Source of the DNA: an uncultured Alphaproteobacteria bacterium
Lineage (GTDB): Bacteria; Pseudomonadota; Alphaproteobacteria; HIMB59
Length of the DNA stretch: 42,482 nucleotides
Assembly (NCBI GenBank): GCA_902557145.1
Contig: CACDYZ010000011.1
Coordinates: forward strand, 1 to 42,482
Direction: 5' to 3'
Below are positions 41,062 through 42,482 of this stretch, in pieces. The position numbers and the translations under genes were made by a program. Below the pieces are notes generated by a model that was given only the letters and a program-made list of their open reading frames with translations, made no database searches and was not told where the DNA came from. Position 1 is the first letter of the stretch; each line of letters starts with the position of its first letter.

Positions 41062-41070
41062 TTATGCACA
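41062..41070 (+). other. Second DnaA-box-like sequence TTATGCACA
   Basis: Perfect match to TTATNCACA, overlapping the preferred ATG (41064) of the DUF2141-like gene. It is 177 bases from the first box, in the same orientation. The functional value is uncertain. Confidence 0.35.
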
Positions 41071-41507
41071 GGCAATTCTCTATTTTATTGAAGTTTATAT
41101 TTTACTCCATTTTTCAGGCTTTTTTTGTAATAAATTTGTCATATTCCGATCACCTCACAGCAAAAGTTACCGGATTTGTTAATGCAACTAGTCCAATTCA
41201 CGTGTTTGGATATGATAGGAAATACTTCTTTGAAAAAAACTCTGCACCATTATTTATCGTCATTGAGCCAGATATAAACAAATTTAATAAAATTAATTTA
41301 AAAGCATTTCCTCATATAAATATTGGCTTGTTTGTGTTTCAAGACACTGACGGAAATGGGCAATTCACAACAAATTTTAAAGGACAGCCTTTAGAACCAT
41401 TTGGCTTTTCTTTAAATCCTAACTATGAATTTGAAGACGTTGTCTTTGAAAATATAGTTTTTGATATGACTAAGTTTACTCAAGTTGAGATTCAACTTAA
41501 ACAATAA
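41064..41507 (+). CDS. DUF2141-family secreted protein
   Basis: About 147 aa from ATG 41064, giving a good Sec signal ([21 protein letters not shown], cut before DHLTAK); the frame is open back to 41019. The mature part has [12 protein letters not shown] and [12 protein letters not shown], typical of DUF2141 with its NGNG.. metal-like loop and GxPxEpyGFS motif. Periplasmic or cell-surface; function unknown. Its 3' end overlaps the convergent cysNC gene by 11 bases. Confidence 0.8.
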   Translation: MHRQFSILLKFIFYSIFQAFFVINLSYSDHLTAKVTGFVNATSPIHVFGYDRKYFFEKNSAPLFIVIEPDINKFNKINLKAFPHINIGLFVFQDTDGNGQFTTNFKGQPLEPFGFSLNPNYEFEDVVFENIVFDMTKFTQVEIQLKQ

Positions 41508-42482
41508 TATTCAATATTTTTTTCACCGCTTCACCCAAAGAAATCTTAGATGTATCAATTTCTAAATCTGGATTGATTGGTTTTTCATACACACTGTCTA
41601 TACCTGTAAAATTTGGTATTTTTCCTTGCCTAGCTTTTTTATACAAACCCTTAGGGTCTCTTTTTTCAGCTACTTTCAAAGGAGTGGAAATAAAAATTTC
41701 TTTGAAATCACTTTTTTCAAAAAGTGATCGAGCCATTTCTCTTTCTAATCTGAATGGCGATATAAAAGCAGTAATGACTATAAGTCCAGCATCACACATA
41801 AGCTTTGCAACCTCTGCTACTCTTCTTATATTTTCTACTCGATCTTTATCTGTGAAACCTAAATCTTTATTTAATCCATATCTTATATTGTCTCCATCAA
41901 GAATGTAGGTTTTTTTACCTTGTGTGTATAATTTTTTTTCAAGTTCATTAGCCAAAGTAGATTTTCCAGAGCCAGAGAGTCCAGTCATCCAAAGTACTTG
42001 ACCCTTATGCCCATTAATTTTCTCTCTAAGATTTTTATTTATGGATAAATTTTGAAGTTGGATATTTTGGGATCTTCGAAGAGCAAAATTTATCATACCC
42101 ATCCCAATAGTTTGATTGTTTATGGGGTCAATAATTATTAAAGAACCTAAAGTTTTATTTTCTTTAAAAGTTGAATAGGGAATGTCTTTATTAAATGAGA
42201 CAGAAATTTCTGCAACATCATTAAGTTTTAACTCACCCCCGCCATCAAATTCAAGTGTATTTACATTATATATTTTTTTAATACTCATAATTTTCATACT
42301 AGTAGAAATATTATGAATTTTGGCTAAGTACGTTCTTCCATTAAAACATTTCTCCTCTGACATCCAAATAACATTCAAATTAAATTGATCAGCCATTTCT
42401 ATGACAGATTTTTTCGAACAAAGAACGTCTCCTCTTGAGGTATCTATTTCTTTATTTAAAGTAAGGGTAACACTTTGCTTCA
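41497..42482 (-). CDS. cysNC: Bifunctional sulfate adenylyltransferase subunit 1/adenylylsulfate kinase (3' part; CysN-CysC fusion)
   Basis: The gene runs off the window edge: codons before the internal Met at 42396 read [21 protein letters not shown], the typical end of the CysN GTPase middle region, so 42396 is not the start. The visible 328 residues are CysN C-terminal beta-barrel domain(s) followed by the CysC kinase. CysC motifs: [15 protein letters not shown] (P-loop), [28 protein letters not shown] and [14 protein letters not shown]. The fusion makes APS then PAPS for sulfate assimilation or sulfation. The cysD gene would be expected just outside the window. Convergent overlap of 11 bases with the DUF2141 gene. 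Confidence 0.94.
   Translation of the reverse strand, partial: KQSVTLTLNKEIDTSRGDVLCSKKSVIEMADQFNLNVIWMSEEKCFNGRTYLAKIHNISTSMKIMSIKKIYNVNTLEFDGGGELKLNDVAEISVSFNKDIPYSTFKENKTLGSLIIIDPINNQTIGMGMINFALRRSQNIQLQNLSINKNLREKINGHKGQVLWMTGLSGSGKSTLANELEKKLYTQGKKTYILDGDNIRYGLNKDLGFTDKDRVENIRRVAEVAKLMCDAGLIVITAFISPFRLEREMARSLFEKSDFKEIFISTPLKVAEKRDPKGLYKKARQGKIPNFTGIDSVYEKPINPDLEIDTSKISLGEAVKKILNIIV

Noticed and set aside
42396..42396. Met codon at 42396 as the start of a stand-alone CysC
   Set aside because: Upstream codons to the window edge continue in frame and read like CysN, so the gene is a CysNC fusion cut by the window.

Overview
The window looks like a streamlined, very AT-rich alphaproteobacterial chromosome of the SAR11/Pelagibacterales or AEGEAN-169 (HIMB59-like) kind. 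The evidence is the short intergenic gaps, stop/start overlaps (TAATG, ATGA, TTGA), frequent TTG starts, and alphaproteobacterial gene families and order: rpmH-rnpA-yidD-yidC-engB-HAD-dapD-dapE, recR-def-fmt-truA, IalB, CycM-type cytochrome and DUF1192. The taxonomy is inferred from gene content and composition only. I see no insertion sequence, prophage or CRISPR array.

Region 1 (1-16430) is a large carbohydrate or polyol uptake and catabolism locus. A plus-strand operon (1-4620) encodes the end of an unrecognised protein, a D-ribulokinase-like FGGY kinase, a class IIA HAD protein, an SDR dehydrogenase, a GpsA-like glycerol-3-phosphate dehydrogenase and a variant RpiB. It meets, tail to tail, a minus-strand operon of three ABC permeases (one MalF-type, two tandem MalG-type) ending in a DeoR regulator. 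From the same divergent promoter region a plus-strand operon encodes a Tat-exported solute-binding protein, a strong hairpin, an SDR, a xylulokinase-like FGGY kinase, a glycerol-1-phosphate-dehydrogenase-like enzyme, the ABC ATPase, and a RhaD-type aldolase/SDR fusion. Together these would import a sugar or polyol, oxidise it to a ketose, phosphorylate it, isomerise or cleave it and pass triose or tetrose phosphates to central metabolism. The exact substrate cannot be read from sequence; a tetritol, pentitol or deoxyhexose is plausible.

Region 2 (16437-22174) is miscellaneous: a SprT-like metallopeptidase, small hypotheticals, a DMT exporter, a membrane metallophosphoesterase, an IalB-family secreted protein, an AmpG-like MFS permease and a membrane-anchored cytochrome c.

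Region 3 (22235-29736) is housekeeping on the plus strand: kdsB, pheA, the SRP 4.5S RNA, dnaX, ybaB, recR, def, fmt, truA and a GT4 glycosyltransferase that appears to start with ATT. Region 4 (29722-35884) is a minus-strand operon running rpmH, rnpA, yidD, yidC, engB, HAD nucleotidase, dapD, dapE and a peroxiredoxin.

Region 5 (35958-42482) holds panC, tRNA-Arg(ACG), a small membrane protein, a bacterial voltage-gated cation channel with an unusual selectivity filter, several small genes (a 58-aa membrane protein, a 52-aa lipoprotein and a DUF1192 protein), an MBL-fold hydrolase, a GATase-1 protein, DUF1330 and DUF2141 proteins, and the 3' end of cysNC. No stretch over 300 bases lacks a gene. 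The longest gap (40852-41063) holds T-rich sequence and two DnaA-box-like 9-mers.
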